Notes: generated by a model not told the origin, from the sequence alone. DNA of 10,104 bases from Synechococcales cyanobacterium PMM_0003 (GCA_949128015.1 CASBRC010000483.1:1-10104), one strand, 5' to 3'; counted from the first letter of the stretch, positions 1 to 7,110 are shown. Made by a program: numbers and translations.

Positions 1-1
1 G

Positions 2-1012
2 ATCGGAAGATCGCCAAAAAGTGACATTTGCGTACACTCGCAATTGGTATCTCGTGAACATGCAACTTTAAAAGGTATATTGACTGATCCGCCTTTATTT
101 CAAATATTTCGACTAAGCGATGGCAATCCAGAAAATCGAAAAAGTACGAATGGTATAAAAATCAACGGCAAGGAACGTGATAATTGGGTGCTTATGCATG
201 GTGATGAAATTGTTTTTAGCAGTGATAGTATTGCTCATTATCGAATTGATCCAGAACCGCCCTACGCTAATGGTAGAGTCGATATTTTCTTGGAGTGCTT
301 AAAAGATTTAGCTAAAAGATATCTTAAATCAGTAAATTACATTAATATTGCGAAGGCGACACTTCAGCAAATTTTAGTGCTAACTCAGCAGATTTATGGG
401 GAAGTACATCCTGAGGTCGCGAATTGCCTTATTGATATTGCTCTATTGCATCATTCGCAAAACGATTTTGCCAATGGAGAAACACTGTTTTTGCAAGCGA
501 TCGCAATTCGTAAACAGGCTTTGGGCGAAGAGCATCCTGATGTTGTATCAGCGATGCTCGACTTATCTGCAATATATAATTCTCAAGCTTTATATGCCAA
601 AGCAGAAAATTTATTTTTAGCCGCACTAGAAATCAAGAAAAATTTGTTAGGACATGAGCATCCAGAAATTGCGGCTAGTTTAGTAGATTTGGCTGCCATG
701 TATTATCCTCAAAGGCGTTATCAAGAAGTCAAAAATTTATATGAGAATGCGATCAAAATTTATAAGCGATCGCAAAATGATGAACATTCAAATATTTTGT
801 CAGTCCAAAAAAAGCTGGCAAGTGTTAAGAAAAAACTACGACCTAAATGGTTGTCTTCTAATCTGTTAATTCCCGCTTCTTTGATATTGTTGTCTGGAGT
901 TATTGCATACACTTTCTTTGCTCTAAAAAGTGATATTGCTTGTGTTAAGGTTCTGCCCGATGGCAGCACTAAATTAATCTCTGGTGATGAGTGTCGCCAA
1001 ATCAGTAAATAA
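2..1012 (+). CDS. FHA domain, TPR and C-terminal membrane anchor protein (5' partial)
   Basis: The reading frame is open from base 2, so the true start lies left of the window; the TTG at 44 is internal, because the codons before it read IGRSPKSDI, the conserved opening of an FHA (phosphothreonine-binding) domain. FHA signatures follow in order: GRS, VSREHATL, STNGIKING and HGDEIVF, covering about residues 1-85 of the visible 336. Next come about three kinesin-light-chain-type TPR units (residues 120-260), each with a form of GxxHPxxA and a repeated Y-x-x-A pattern. Basic KKKLRPKW precedes a single hydrophobic segment (about residues 287-308), so the N-terminus should be cytoplasmic. A short outside tail has two cysteines. 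FHA proteins usually read Ser/Thr kinase signalling and TPRs bind partners; a membrane-tethered phospho-dependent scaffold is inference. No kinase is nearby. The stop lies 5 nt before a long hairpin, and the last codons resemble repeat sequence (see findings). Confidence 0.85.
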   Translation: MGRSPKSDICVHSQLVSREHATLKGILTDPPLFQIFRLSDGNPENRKSTNGIKINGKERDNWVLMHGDEIVFSSDSIAHYRIDPEPPYANGRVDIFLECLKDLAKRYLKSVNYINIAKATLQQILVLTQQIYGEVHPEVANCLIDIALLHHSQNDFANGETLFLQAIAIRKQALGEEHPDVVSAMLDLSAIYNSQALYAKAENLFLAALEIKKNLLGHEHPEIAASLVDLAAMYYPQRRYQEVKNLYENAIKIYKRSQNDEHSNILSVQKKLASVKKKLRPKWLSSNLLIPASLILLSGVIAYTFFALKSDIACVKVLPDGSTKLISGDECRQISK

Positions 1013-1017
1013 CAACA

Positions 1018-1074
1018 TAAAACCCCAAAAGAAGTTTTGCACGCGCAGCGTGCAAAACTTCTTTTGGGGTTTTA
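1018..1074. repeat. Perfect 27-bp hairpin, AAAACCC-type, possible bidirectional terminator
   Basis: Arms 1018-1044 and 1048-1074 pair without a mismatch around a GCA loop. The outer arm reads AAAACCCCAAAAG and the inner arm is unique to this copy. It lies between two converging genes, so with A-tract and T-tract ends it could stop transcription from both sides. Its outer arm is shared with hairpins at 1102-1154, 7031-7085 and 8599-8649, which points to a repeat family rather than a one-off terminator. Confidence 0.8.
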
Positions 1075-1184
1075 TAGCTGTCGCCAAGTATGTTAGGACA
1101 TAAAACCCGAAAAGTAGAGGCGGCACTTCGCGCCGCCTCTACTTTTCGGGTTTTGGTTTGTCTTAATACAAGTGGCGATAGCTA
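1075..1184. mobile_element. 110-bp MITE-like element with TAGCT terminal inverted repeats
   Basis: The left end TAGCTGTCGCCA (1075-1086) and the complement of the right end TAGCTATCGCCA (1184-1173) match at 11 of 12 positions. Similarity continues inward imperfectly (GTATGTTAGGACA against GTATTAAGACA). Both termini include TA, as expected for Tc1/mariner or IS630-type insertion at TA. The core is a perfect 23-bp hairpin (1102-1124 with 1132-1154, loop ACTTCGC) whose outer arm is AAAACCCGAAAAG. There is no coding capacity, so a transposase would have to act in trans. The right end supplies or overlaps the TAG stop codon of cbiB. It contains no HIP1 site. The parent transposon family is not identified. 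Confidence 0.6.
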
Positions 1185-2177
1185 GTAAATCGCTTTGAGG
1201 GCAATCGCTCCAATAATCAGCCAAATTAGAAAACAGAGGCTCGTTAATTTGAGAGCCTGTGAAATCTTGGGCGCAGTGATCGTCTCAATTGCATCTCCCA
1301 ATAAAGGCTTTTGTTTGACAATCCCTCGATAGCGATTTTCGCCGCCTAGCTGCACTTGCAATATTGCCGCATAAACACATTCGCTCCATCCTGAATTGGG
1401 GCTAGGGTCTTGCTTGGCATCGCGATCGCAAATTTGCCAAACATAAATCGGCTTTCCTGAAAGTACGGCTAAGGTAATCACCGTTAAACGACAGGGCAAC
1501 CAAGTCAAAACATCATCGGTTTTGGCACTAAACCAGCCAAGATCGGTATAAGGTGCTTCAAGATATCCCACCATGGAGTCAAGAGTACTCGCAGCTTTGT
1601 AGGCGATCGCCAAAGCAATGCCACCATAATCAAAAAGCGCCGAACCAACTAAGGCATAAAACAATGGTGAGGTAACAGCATCGATCGCATTTTCGGTCAC
1701 AGTTTCTAAAACGGCGCGTAAAATCTCAACTTCCGAAAGATTATCTGTGTCACGTCCAACATAACGACTTAGCTCTTTTCTGGCGCTTTCTATATTTCCT
1801 GTTTGCAAAACTGCTATTACTGATTCCGCTGCATCGCGGAGACTGCGCCCTGCAAAGCAAGCGGCGAGTAAAATACTAGAAACTGCGATCGCAAAAACAG
1901 AATGAACTTTTGAGGCTGCGATCGCAATTAACCAAGCAATCATCCCACTTCCCAAAATCATGCTAATCCCCAAAATTACGCCTGACACTTTCATAATCGG
2001 CGGCGAAAATCGAGCAATGCGCTTGCTTGTGACGGGATCTTTGATGAGTACCAAATTGCTAAATTGCGAGATGACCCATCCCATCACTTGCACAGGATGC
2101 AGCCAATTTACAGGATCACCAATTAGGAAATCAAGGCTGGCAGCGAAAATTAAAATTAGAAAGTTGGGAGATAGCAC
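1182..2177 (-). CDS. cbiB: Adenosylcobinamide-phosphate synthase CbiB/CobD
   Basis: This is the membrane enzyme that joins an aminopropanol (phosphate) arm to adenosylcobyric acid in late cobalamin synthesis, the step after CobQ. The 331-residue length is close to the family norm of about 320. Family motifs seen: DFLIGDP and HPVQVMG (residues 16-33), LSRYVGRDT (137-144), ENAIDAVTSPLFYA (162-175), AYKAASTLDSM (192-202), PSPNSGW (258-264) and LGGENRYRG (278-285). Hydrophobic segments lie near 66-86, 93-110, 169-189, 228-240 and 312-328. The start is GTG at 2177; there is no in-frame ATG between it and the divergent cobQ promoter region, and the sequence right after it matches the usual family N-terminus. 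No clear Shine-Dalgarno is visible. The TAG stop coincides with the terminal repeat of the MITE-like element. In proteobacterial naming the gene is also called cobD. Confidence 0.93.
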   Translation of the reverse strand: MLSPNFLILIFAASLDFLIGDPVNWLHPVQVMGWVISQFSNLVLIKDPVTSKRIARFSPPIMKVSGVILGISMILGSGMIAWLIAIAASKVHSVFAIAVSSILLAACFAGRSLRDAAESVIAVLQTGNIESARKELSRYVGRDTDNLSEVEILRAVLETVTENAIDAVTSPLFYALVGSALFDYGGIALAIAYKAASTLDSMVGYLEAPYTDLGWFSAKTDDVLTWLPCRLTVITLAVLSGKPIYVWQICDRDAKQDPSPNSGWSECVYAAILQVQLGGENRYRGIVKQKPLLGDAIETITAPKISQALKLTSLCFLIWLIIGAIALKAIY

Positions 2178-2188
2178 TGGAATTCGAT

Positions 2189-2235
2189 GATAAGTTAGGA
2201 TAAGCGTTACTGCGTGCCGCTTATCCTAACTTATC
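2189..2235. repeat. 18-bp perfect inverted repeat in the cbiB-cobQ divergent region
   Basis: Arms 2189-2206 (GATAAGTTAGGATAAGCG) and 2218-2235 pair perfectly around an 11-nt loop. It fills most of the 69 bp between the two divergent starts, ends 11 nt before the cobQ ATG and begins 11 nt upstream of the cbiB GTG. It could be an operator read by a dimeric regulator, a leader hairpin in both transcripts, or another mobile hairpin. No cobalamin riboswitch sequence is present. The arm resembles, loosely, the TAAGTAGGTAAGC end of the element at 7006. Confidence 0.75.
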
Positions 2236-2246
2236 GTATTGAAACC

Positions 2247-3728
2247 ATGAAAGCTATATCTGTTTTAGGAACTTCATCTAATGCTGGCAAAAGCTGGATG
2301 GTTACGGCACTGGGGGCATGGCTTAGGCGAAACGGTGTGAAAGTTGCTCCATTTAAAGCTCAGAACATGTCAAATAATTCTTATGTGACTATAGAGGGTG
2401 GAGAAATAGGTAGAGCGCAAGCGGTACAGGCGATCGCTTGTGGAATGCGTCCAATTGTAGAAATGAATCCGATTCTGTTGAAACCATCAGGAAATGGAAC
2501 TTCGCAATTAGTTTTATTAGGAGAAGCACAGCGACATATCGCTGCTATTGATTATTACCAGCATATCGAAACTCTTTGGGAAAGTGTGCGTGATACTCTC
2601 GAATATTGGCGCGATCGCTGTGATGTTTTGCTGTTAGAGGGTGCTGGCAGTCCTGTAGAGTTAAATCTCATGCATCGCGATCTCGTAAATTTACGCCCGA
2701 TCATCCATTTGCAAGGGCGTTGGATACTCGTTGGTGATATTGAGAAAGGAGGCGTATTCGCCCAAATCATTGGTACGCATCAGCTTCTATCTCAATCTGT
2801 AAGAGAGATGGGACTAGGCTTTATTGTTAACAAATTTCGCGGTGATTTAAGATTGTTTAGTGATGCAGAGAAATATTTTCGCGATCATATGCCGCATCTT
2901 CCCTATTTAGGAGTTCTGCCCTATAAGACAGATTTACAACCTGAGAGCGAAGATAGTTTGTGCAGTGAGGCAGAATCGAAAGGATCTGGCGCAAAAATAG
3001 CATGGATTAGATTTCCGCATTTGTCGAACTCGCAAGATAGTCAGCCTTGGCAATTGGATTTAGGAATAGAGACTGTCTGGGTGAAAACTGTTGCTGATTT
3101 AATTGATGCGAAAATAATTATTTTAGGTGGCAGTAAAAATACACTCAGCGATTTGCAATGGTTGCGAACTACGGGCTTAGCAGATGCGATTCTCACCGCA
3201 CATGGTCGCGGTGTGCCGATCGTTGGTATTTGTGGTGGCTATCAGATGCTAGGAAAATATCTTTGCGATCGCAAAGGCGTTGCTGGCGAATCTGGTGTTG
3301 TAGAGGGATTAGGGCTATTACCAATTAGCACAGAATTTATGCCGACAAAACAGGTGCGTCAGGTGCAAGCAATCTGGCAAACAGAGCAATCTAGCGATCA
3401 ATGGATGGTTTACGAAATTCACATGGGAGTTACCAAGTTAATTGATGCAAGTGAATCTTTGCCAATAGGATCTTTGCTGAAGATACAATGCGATCGCGAA
3501 TATCGTGATGAAGGCATAAATTGCGATCGCGTCTGGGGCAGTTATTTGCATGGTTTATTTGAGTCGGCTCATATTCGTCAAGCCTTAACCCGATTGGCAA
3601 ATATACCTGAATACAAGCCCGCTTCTATCTCTTGGCAAGATCATCAGCAAATGCTTTACAGTCAGATGGCAGACTTGTTAGAAGCAAATCTAGACCTTAC
3701 TTCAATTCGTCGTTATCTAGAGATCTAA
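2247..3728 (+). CDS. cobQ: Adenosylcobyric acid synthase (glutamine-hydrolysing) CobQ
   Basis: CobQ amidates the b, d, e and g side chains of adenosylcobyrinic acid a,c-diamide using glutamine and ATP; its product is the substrate of the divergent neighbour CbiB. The protein is 493 residues, the usual family length. The N-terminal dethiobiotin-synthetase-like ATPase domain has GTSSNAGKS (8-16), QNMSNNSYVT (39-48), EIGRAQAVQA (53-62), EGAGSPVELN (131-140), GDIEKGGVFA (163-172) and NKFRGD (195-200). The class I glutamine amidotransferase domain has GGSKNTLSDLQWLR (294-307; most relatives have PGSK), the nucleophile Cys329 in GICGGYQMLG, and catalytic His435 in SYLHGLFE. The chosen ATG begins MKAISVLGTSSNAGKS, the standard CobQ start; the GTG at 2214 would put 11 unmatched residues in front and lies in the hairpin. 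There is no strong Shine-Dalgarno. HIP1 sites are frequent in the gene. Confidence 0.96.
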   Translation: MKAISVLGTSSNAGKSWMVTALGAWLRRNGVKVAPFKAQNMSNNSYVTIEGGEIGRAQAVQAIACGMRPIVEMNPILLKPSGNGTSQLVLLGEAQRHIAAIDYYQHIETLWESVRDTLEYWRDRCDVLLLEGAGSPVELNLMHRDLVNLRPIIHLQGRWILVGDIEKGGVFAQIIGTHQLLSQSVREMGLGFIVNKFRGDLRLFSDAEKYFRDHMPHLPYLGVLPYKTDLQPESEDSLCSEAESKGSGAKIAWIRFPHLSNSQDSQPWQLDLGIETVWVKTVADLIDAKIIILGGSKNTLSDLQWLRTTGLADAILTAHGRGVPIVGICGGYQMLGKYLCDRKGVAGESGVVEGLGLLPISTEFMPTKQVRQVQAIWQTEQSSDQWMVYEIHMGVTKLIDASESLPIGSLLKIQCDREYRDEGINCDRVWGSYLHGLFESAHIRQALTRLANIPEYKPASISWQDHQQMLYSQMADLLEANLDLTSIRRYLEI

Positions 3729-3730
3729 AG

Positions 3731-3779
3731 CCAAAAAGAGAGAGTTGCAGTACAAAGTACTGTAACTCTCTCTTTTTGG
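3731..3779. terminator. 23-bp hairpin immediately after cobQ, likely terminator
   Basis: Arms 3731-3753 and 3757-3779 pair with a single G-T wobble around an AAA loop, starting 2 nt after the cobQ stop. The descending arm carries TTTTT paired to AAAAA, giving a terminator-like shape in both directions. It abuts a second hairpin, which is unusual for a simple terminator, so a mobile-hairpin origin is equally possible. Confidence 0.6.
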
Positions 3780-3837
3780 AGCCAAGATTTTTATTAAAAG
3801 TGTTGCTTTGCAACACTTTTAATAAAAATCTTGGCTC
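3779..3837. repeat. Perfect 28-bp hairpin, CTTTG apex
   Basis: Arms 3779-3806 and 3810-3837 pair without mismatch around a TTT loop, the longest perfect stem in the window. It begins on the last base of the preceding hairpin. Both hairpins open with GCCAA at their base (3730 and 3781). The apex GC-TTT-GC is identical to that of the hairpin at 7174-7218. There is no run of T after the stem, so it is not a typical terminator. Confidence 0.75.
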
Positions 3838-3919
3838 GTATGACAGCGCAAAGCGATGCAAGTGTCTTGAAGCGTGATATTTTAGCTTGAGATGCTTAGA
3901 TACTCAGCCCTTAAAACTC

Positions 3920-5638
3920 ATGCTGCTTGAAGTCGAAAACTTGACTGTCCGTTATGGCGATGCTGTATCAGCAGTCGATCGCGTTACTTTCCATTTAAAA
4001 GCAGGTGAAGCGCTTGGTTTAATCGGCGAAAGCGGCTGTGGCAAATCGACAATTGGGCGATCGCTAATCAAGCTATTGCCTCAATATGCCAATACTGAGG
4101 GGACGATCTGTGTTGATGGTGAAGCGATCGCAGAAAAAAAAGATGGCACATGGCGCGGCGAAAAAGTTGGACTAATATTTCAAGACCCCATGACAAGGCT
4201 TGATCCATTGATGAGCATTATGGATCATGGCTTTGAAGTGTTAGCGTCCCATTACCCTAAGCTCTCAAACCAATCAGCAAAACAACGTATACATGACGCA
4301 CTAAAGTCCGTCCGCATCGATCCAGCAAGGGCAAAACAGTATCCCCATGAATTTAGTGGCGGGATGCGTCAGAGGGTTGCGATCGCACTTTCGTTATTGC
4401 TTAATCCTGTCTTGCTGATTGCCGATGAGCCAACTACTAGTCTTGATGTCACAGTTGCGACCGAGATTCTCCAAGAATTAACCAACCTCCGTAAAACTCG
4501 TGACATGGGCTTGTTATTGGTCACCCACGATCTAGGGATGGTCGCTGAATATTGCGATCGCATTGCGGTTATGTACAACGGTATGATCGTGGAAACAGGC
4601 ACAGTTGAGCAGATCTTTTGTACTCCACAACACCCATATACACAGAGCCTACTAGCTTCTGTGCTTCACTTCCATCCAGAAAAGTTAGCATCTAGTCAAG
4701 ATGTTCTTGAACCTCAAGATCGAGAAGTTCTAAAAGATATTTTAGAGAATGGTCTAGAAGAGAATCAAGAACTTGAAGAAACTCAGATATTTGAGAACAT
4801 TAAAGTCACTCCAAAATCAACACCAAGAGTAATTCTTCATGTTAATCATCTTAGAAAGCATTATGTTACTGGCGGAAATCTACTGACCCGATTGATTAAT
4901 CCTTCTATTGGTTTAGTCAAGGCGGTTGATGACATTGATTTAGAAATTTTTTCAGGGGAAACTTTTGGCATTATTGGCGAAAGTGGCTCTGGCAAAAGTA
5001 CAACAGGACGGGCAATTCTGCAATTGATTAAGCCCGATCGCGGTTTAGTAAGATTTAACAGTGTCGAACTAACCAAAATAAAGGGTGAGCAACTGCGCCA
5101 AATGCGATCGCAGATGCAGATGATTTTCCAAGATCCGCGTGCTTGCTTCAGTCCCTATATGACTGTATTTCAAAGCGTCGCCGATCCTTTGCTAATTCAT
5201 CAACTCGCACCTAATCTTGAATCAGCACGCGAAAGAGTATATGCCATTCTCGAAAAAGTAGGGCTGAATCCACAACTAGCCGATCGCTATCCTTCCGACT
5301 TATCAGGCGGTCAATTGCAGAGAGTGGCGATCGCCCGTGCTTTAATTACTAACCCCAAATTAGTCATTTGTGATGAGCCAGTAAGTATGCTTGATGCTTC
5401 GATTCAGAGTCAGGTTTTGCAGTTAATGCAAGAACTCAAGCAGGAATTTAAGCTAACTTATATCTTTATTACCCATGATCTCGCTGTTGCCCAATTTTTC
5501 TGCGATCGCATTGCTGTGATGCGTAGCGGTAAAATTGTCGAGCAGGGTAGTACTGCCGAAGTATTGACCAATCCTCAACATGAATATACCAAAGCTTTAA
5601 TTGCTTCGATTCCACGCATTCCTTATATCAACAGCTAA
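3920..5638 (+). CDS. Fused two-domain ABC transporter ATPase, peptide/nickel (OppD-OppF / YejF) type
   Basis: A 572-residue cytoplasmic ATPase with two nucleotide-binding domains in tandem, as in the YejF/GsiA group that powers oligopeptide, glutathione or nickel importers. Domain 1: Walker A GESGCGKST (36-44), Q-loop Gln88, signature FSGGM (145-149), Walker B LLIADE (165-170), H-loop His203. Domain 2: GESGSGKST (353-361), Gln404, LSGGQ (461-465), LVICDE (481-486), His519. Both carry the HPYTQ/HEYTK tail motif of Opp-type ATPases (about 238 and 555). A Glu-rich linker (about 265-300) joins them. The ATG at 3920 is chosen because MLLEVENLTVRYG is the normal N-terminus; the TTG at 3887 adds 11 residues of no family match. 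The permeases and binding protein are not in the window, so the substrate is unknown. The next gene starts 10 bp after the stop, suggesting cotranscription. Confidence 0.92.
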   Translation: MLLEVENLTVRYGDAVSAVDRVTFHLKAGEALGLIGESGCGKSTIGRSLIKLLPQYANTEGTICVDGEAIAEKKDGTWRGEKVGLIFQDPMTRLDPLMSIMDHGFEVLASHYPKLSNQSAKQRIHDALKSVRIDPARAKQYPHEFSGGMRQRVAIALSLLLNPVLLIADEPTTSLDVTVATEILQELTNLRKTRDMGLLLVTHDLGMVAEYCDRIAVMYNGMIVETGTVEQIFCTPQHPYTQSLLASVLHFHPEKLASSQDVLEPQDREVLKDILENGLEENQELEETQIFENIKVTPKSTPRVILHVNHLRKHYVTGGNLLTRLINPSIGLVKAVDDIDLEIFSGETFGIIGESGSGKSTTGRAILQLIKPDRGLVRFNSVELTKIKGEQLRQMRSQMQMIFQDPRACFSPYMTVFQSVADPLLIHQLAPNLESARERVYAILEKVGLNPQLADRYPSDLSGGQLQRVAIARALITNPKLVICDEPVSMLDASIQSQVLQLMQELKQEFKLTYIFITHDLAVAQFFCDRIAVMRSGKIVEQGSTAEVLTNPQHEYTKALIASIPRIPYINS

Positions 5639-5648
5639 ACTCGCGACA

Positions 5649-7004
5649 ATGCCTGACTCCTCAAAAAAATTCTCCCTTGACTCCCATTTCCTTAATCCTA
5701 GCCGTTCCAATCTTGAAGACATGCGTAAATTAGGATATGCATTTGTCGATCTGATCGTGGATTCAGTTTTTGATACCCAAAATCAGCCTTTTGTAAAAGA
5801 TGAGTCTGCTTTTGATATGCTCATTCCTGAGCAAGGGCAAGAACTTATGGAACTTTTGTCAGAAGTGCGATCGCAAATTTTACCTCGGACTGTCAACTTC
5901 CAAAACCCTCGCTATATGGGGCATATGGACAGTGTGCCAACTGCGATTACGATTTGGGCAGACGCATTGGTTTCCGCAATCAATAACAATATGCTGAGTT
6001 ATGAACTAGCTCCTGTATTTACAGAAATGGAAGCTCAACTGATGCAATGGTTTGGGAATCTCTTTGGGATGGGAACTGATTGTTTTGGGACACTCACCGC
6101 AGGCGGTAGTCTTGCCAATATTTCGGGGCTATTACTCGCGAGAAACTGGAAACAGCCGCAAAGTAAAACTTCAGGTAATGTTAGTAATTTAGTTGCTTTC
6201 GTCTCTGATGCAGCGCATACCTCATTTGAGAAGGCGATGAACGTTATCGGTGTTGGCAAAGAGAACTTAGTCCGTGTTCCCACCAACTATCGAGGCGAAA
6301 TTATTTTAGAGGAATTGGAATCTGCTATTCAAAAAACTCTTAGAGATGGAAAACAGCCTTTTTTTGTCGCTGCGATCGCAGGAACGACAGTAACAGGAGC
6401 AGTTGATGCAATTCAATCCGTGGGCGAAATTGCGAAACGTTATGATTGTTGGTTTCATATTGATGCAGCTTACGGTGGTGCAGGAATTTTTATGCCAAAA
6501 TTACAGCCTCTATTTAAAGGTTGTGAACTTGCGGACTCGATGACTTTTAATCCGCAAAAATGGCTATGGGTAGCGCGAACCTGTGCCATGTTAATCGTCA
6601 AAGATAAGCAACATCTGGTTGATGGCTTTGATGGCGAACTTCCCTATATGGACGATCGCGCTCTAAACTTTGGCAATCTCAATTTGCAAGGTACAAGGCG
6701 GACTGATAGCCTCAAGCTATGGATGGCACTGAAAGCGATGGGAATTAATGGCTGTCGTTATCTAGTCGAGCGATCGCTAGACCTGTCTGATAATCTACGG
6801 CAATGGGTTGATGATTCGCCAGAATTAGAACTTATCTGTGAACCGACGTTAAATATTGTTTGTCTTAAATCTAATAACCCACAGCTTAGTAGTGCTGCCT
6901 TGCGGCAACAATGGATCGATGAAGGGAAGCTATGGCTATCTTTGCCACTATGGAAAGGCGATCGCATTCTTAAAGCTGTAGTTTTACATCCTTATGCAGG
7001 ATAA
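5649..7004 (+). CDS. Group II pyridoxal-phosphate-dependent decarboxylase
   Basis: A 451-residue fold-type I PLP enzyme of the aromatic-L-amino-acid / diaminobutyrate / glutamate decarboxylase family; the substrate cannot be told from sequence by eye. Features seen: LTAGGSLAN (149-157, PLP phosphate binding), His190 in SDAAHTSFEKA (stacks on the cofactor ring), HIDAAYGGAG (270-279, Asp272 pairs with the pyridine nitrogen), and the Schiff-base lysine Lys304 in NPQKWLWV. Most family members have His just before this lysine; here it is Gln. The N-terminal region (about 15-110) matches the dimer-forming part of the family. The ATG at 5649 is used; the upstream TTG at 5601 would overlap the ABC gene by 38 bp. 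The protein stops right after ILKAVVLHPYAG, where relatives usually continue for a further helix, and the stop is next to a MITE-like element. Probably cotranscribed with the ABC ATPase. Confidence 0.9.
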   Translation: MPDSSKKFSLDSHFLNPSRSNLEDMRKLGYAFVDLIVDSVFDTQNQPFVKDESAFDMLIPEQGQELMELLSEVRSQILPRTVNFQNPRYMGHMDSVPTAITIWADALVSAINNNMLSYELAPVFTEMEAQLMQWFGNLFGMGTDCFGTLTAGGSLANISGLLLARNWKQPQSKTSGNVSNLVAFVSDAAHTSFEKAMNVIGVGKENLVRVPTNYRGEIILEELESAIQKTLRDGKQPFFVAAIAGTTVTGAVDAIQSVGEIAKRYDCWFHIDAAYGGAGIFMPKLQPLFKGCELADSMTFNPQKWLWVARTCAMLIVKDKQHLVDGFDGELPYMDDRALNFGNLNLQGTRRTDSLKLWMALKAMGINGCRYLVERSLDLSDNLRQWVDDSPELELICEPTLNIVCLKSNNPQLSSAALRQQWIDEGKLWLSLPLWKGDRILKAVVLHPYAG

Positions 7005-7005
7005 G

Positions 7006-7110
7006 TAAGTAGGTAAGCATAGTTAAACCCAAAACCCAAAAAGCTGTAGCGCACGCTGCGCGTGCGCTACAGCTTTTTGGGTTTTAAGGTTTCTTTCGCC
7101 TACCTACTTA
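7006..7110. mobile_element. 105-bp MITE-like element with TAAGTAGGT terminal inverted repeats
   Basis: The left end TAAGTAGGTAAGC (7006-7018) and the complement of the right end TAAGTAGGTAGGC (7110-7098) match at 12 of 13 positions, with imperfect similarity further in (an AAACC motif on both sides). The core is a perfect 26-bp hairpin, 7031-7056 with 7060-7085, loop TGC, whose outer arm AAAACCCAAAAAG belongs to the same type as the core of the 1075-1184 element although the terminal repeats differ. There is no coding capacity. It begins 1 nt after the decarboxylase stop and may end that transcript as a terminator. Confidence 0.6.

Noticed and set aside
44..1012. FHA-TPR gene starting at TTG 44
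   Set aside because: The frame is open to base 2 and the upstream codons encode the conserved IGRSPKSDI of the FHA domain, so the gene is cut by the window edge.
1075..1184. Remnant of an insertion sequence with a transposase fragment
   Set aside because: The interior is just the hairpin and short flanks; no frame shows transposase residues.
2178..2246. Cobalamin riboswitch upstream of cobQ
   Set aside because: The gap is only 69 bp and filled by one hairpin; a cobalamin riboswitch needs roughly 200 nt and a B12-box, which is absent.
3731..3837. CRISPR repeats
   Set aside because: There are only two adjacent inverted repeats with different stems, no direct repeat with regular spacers and no cas genes.
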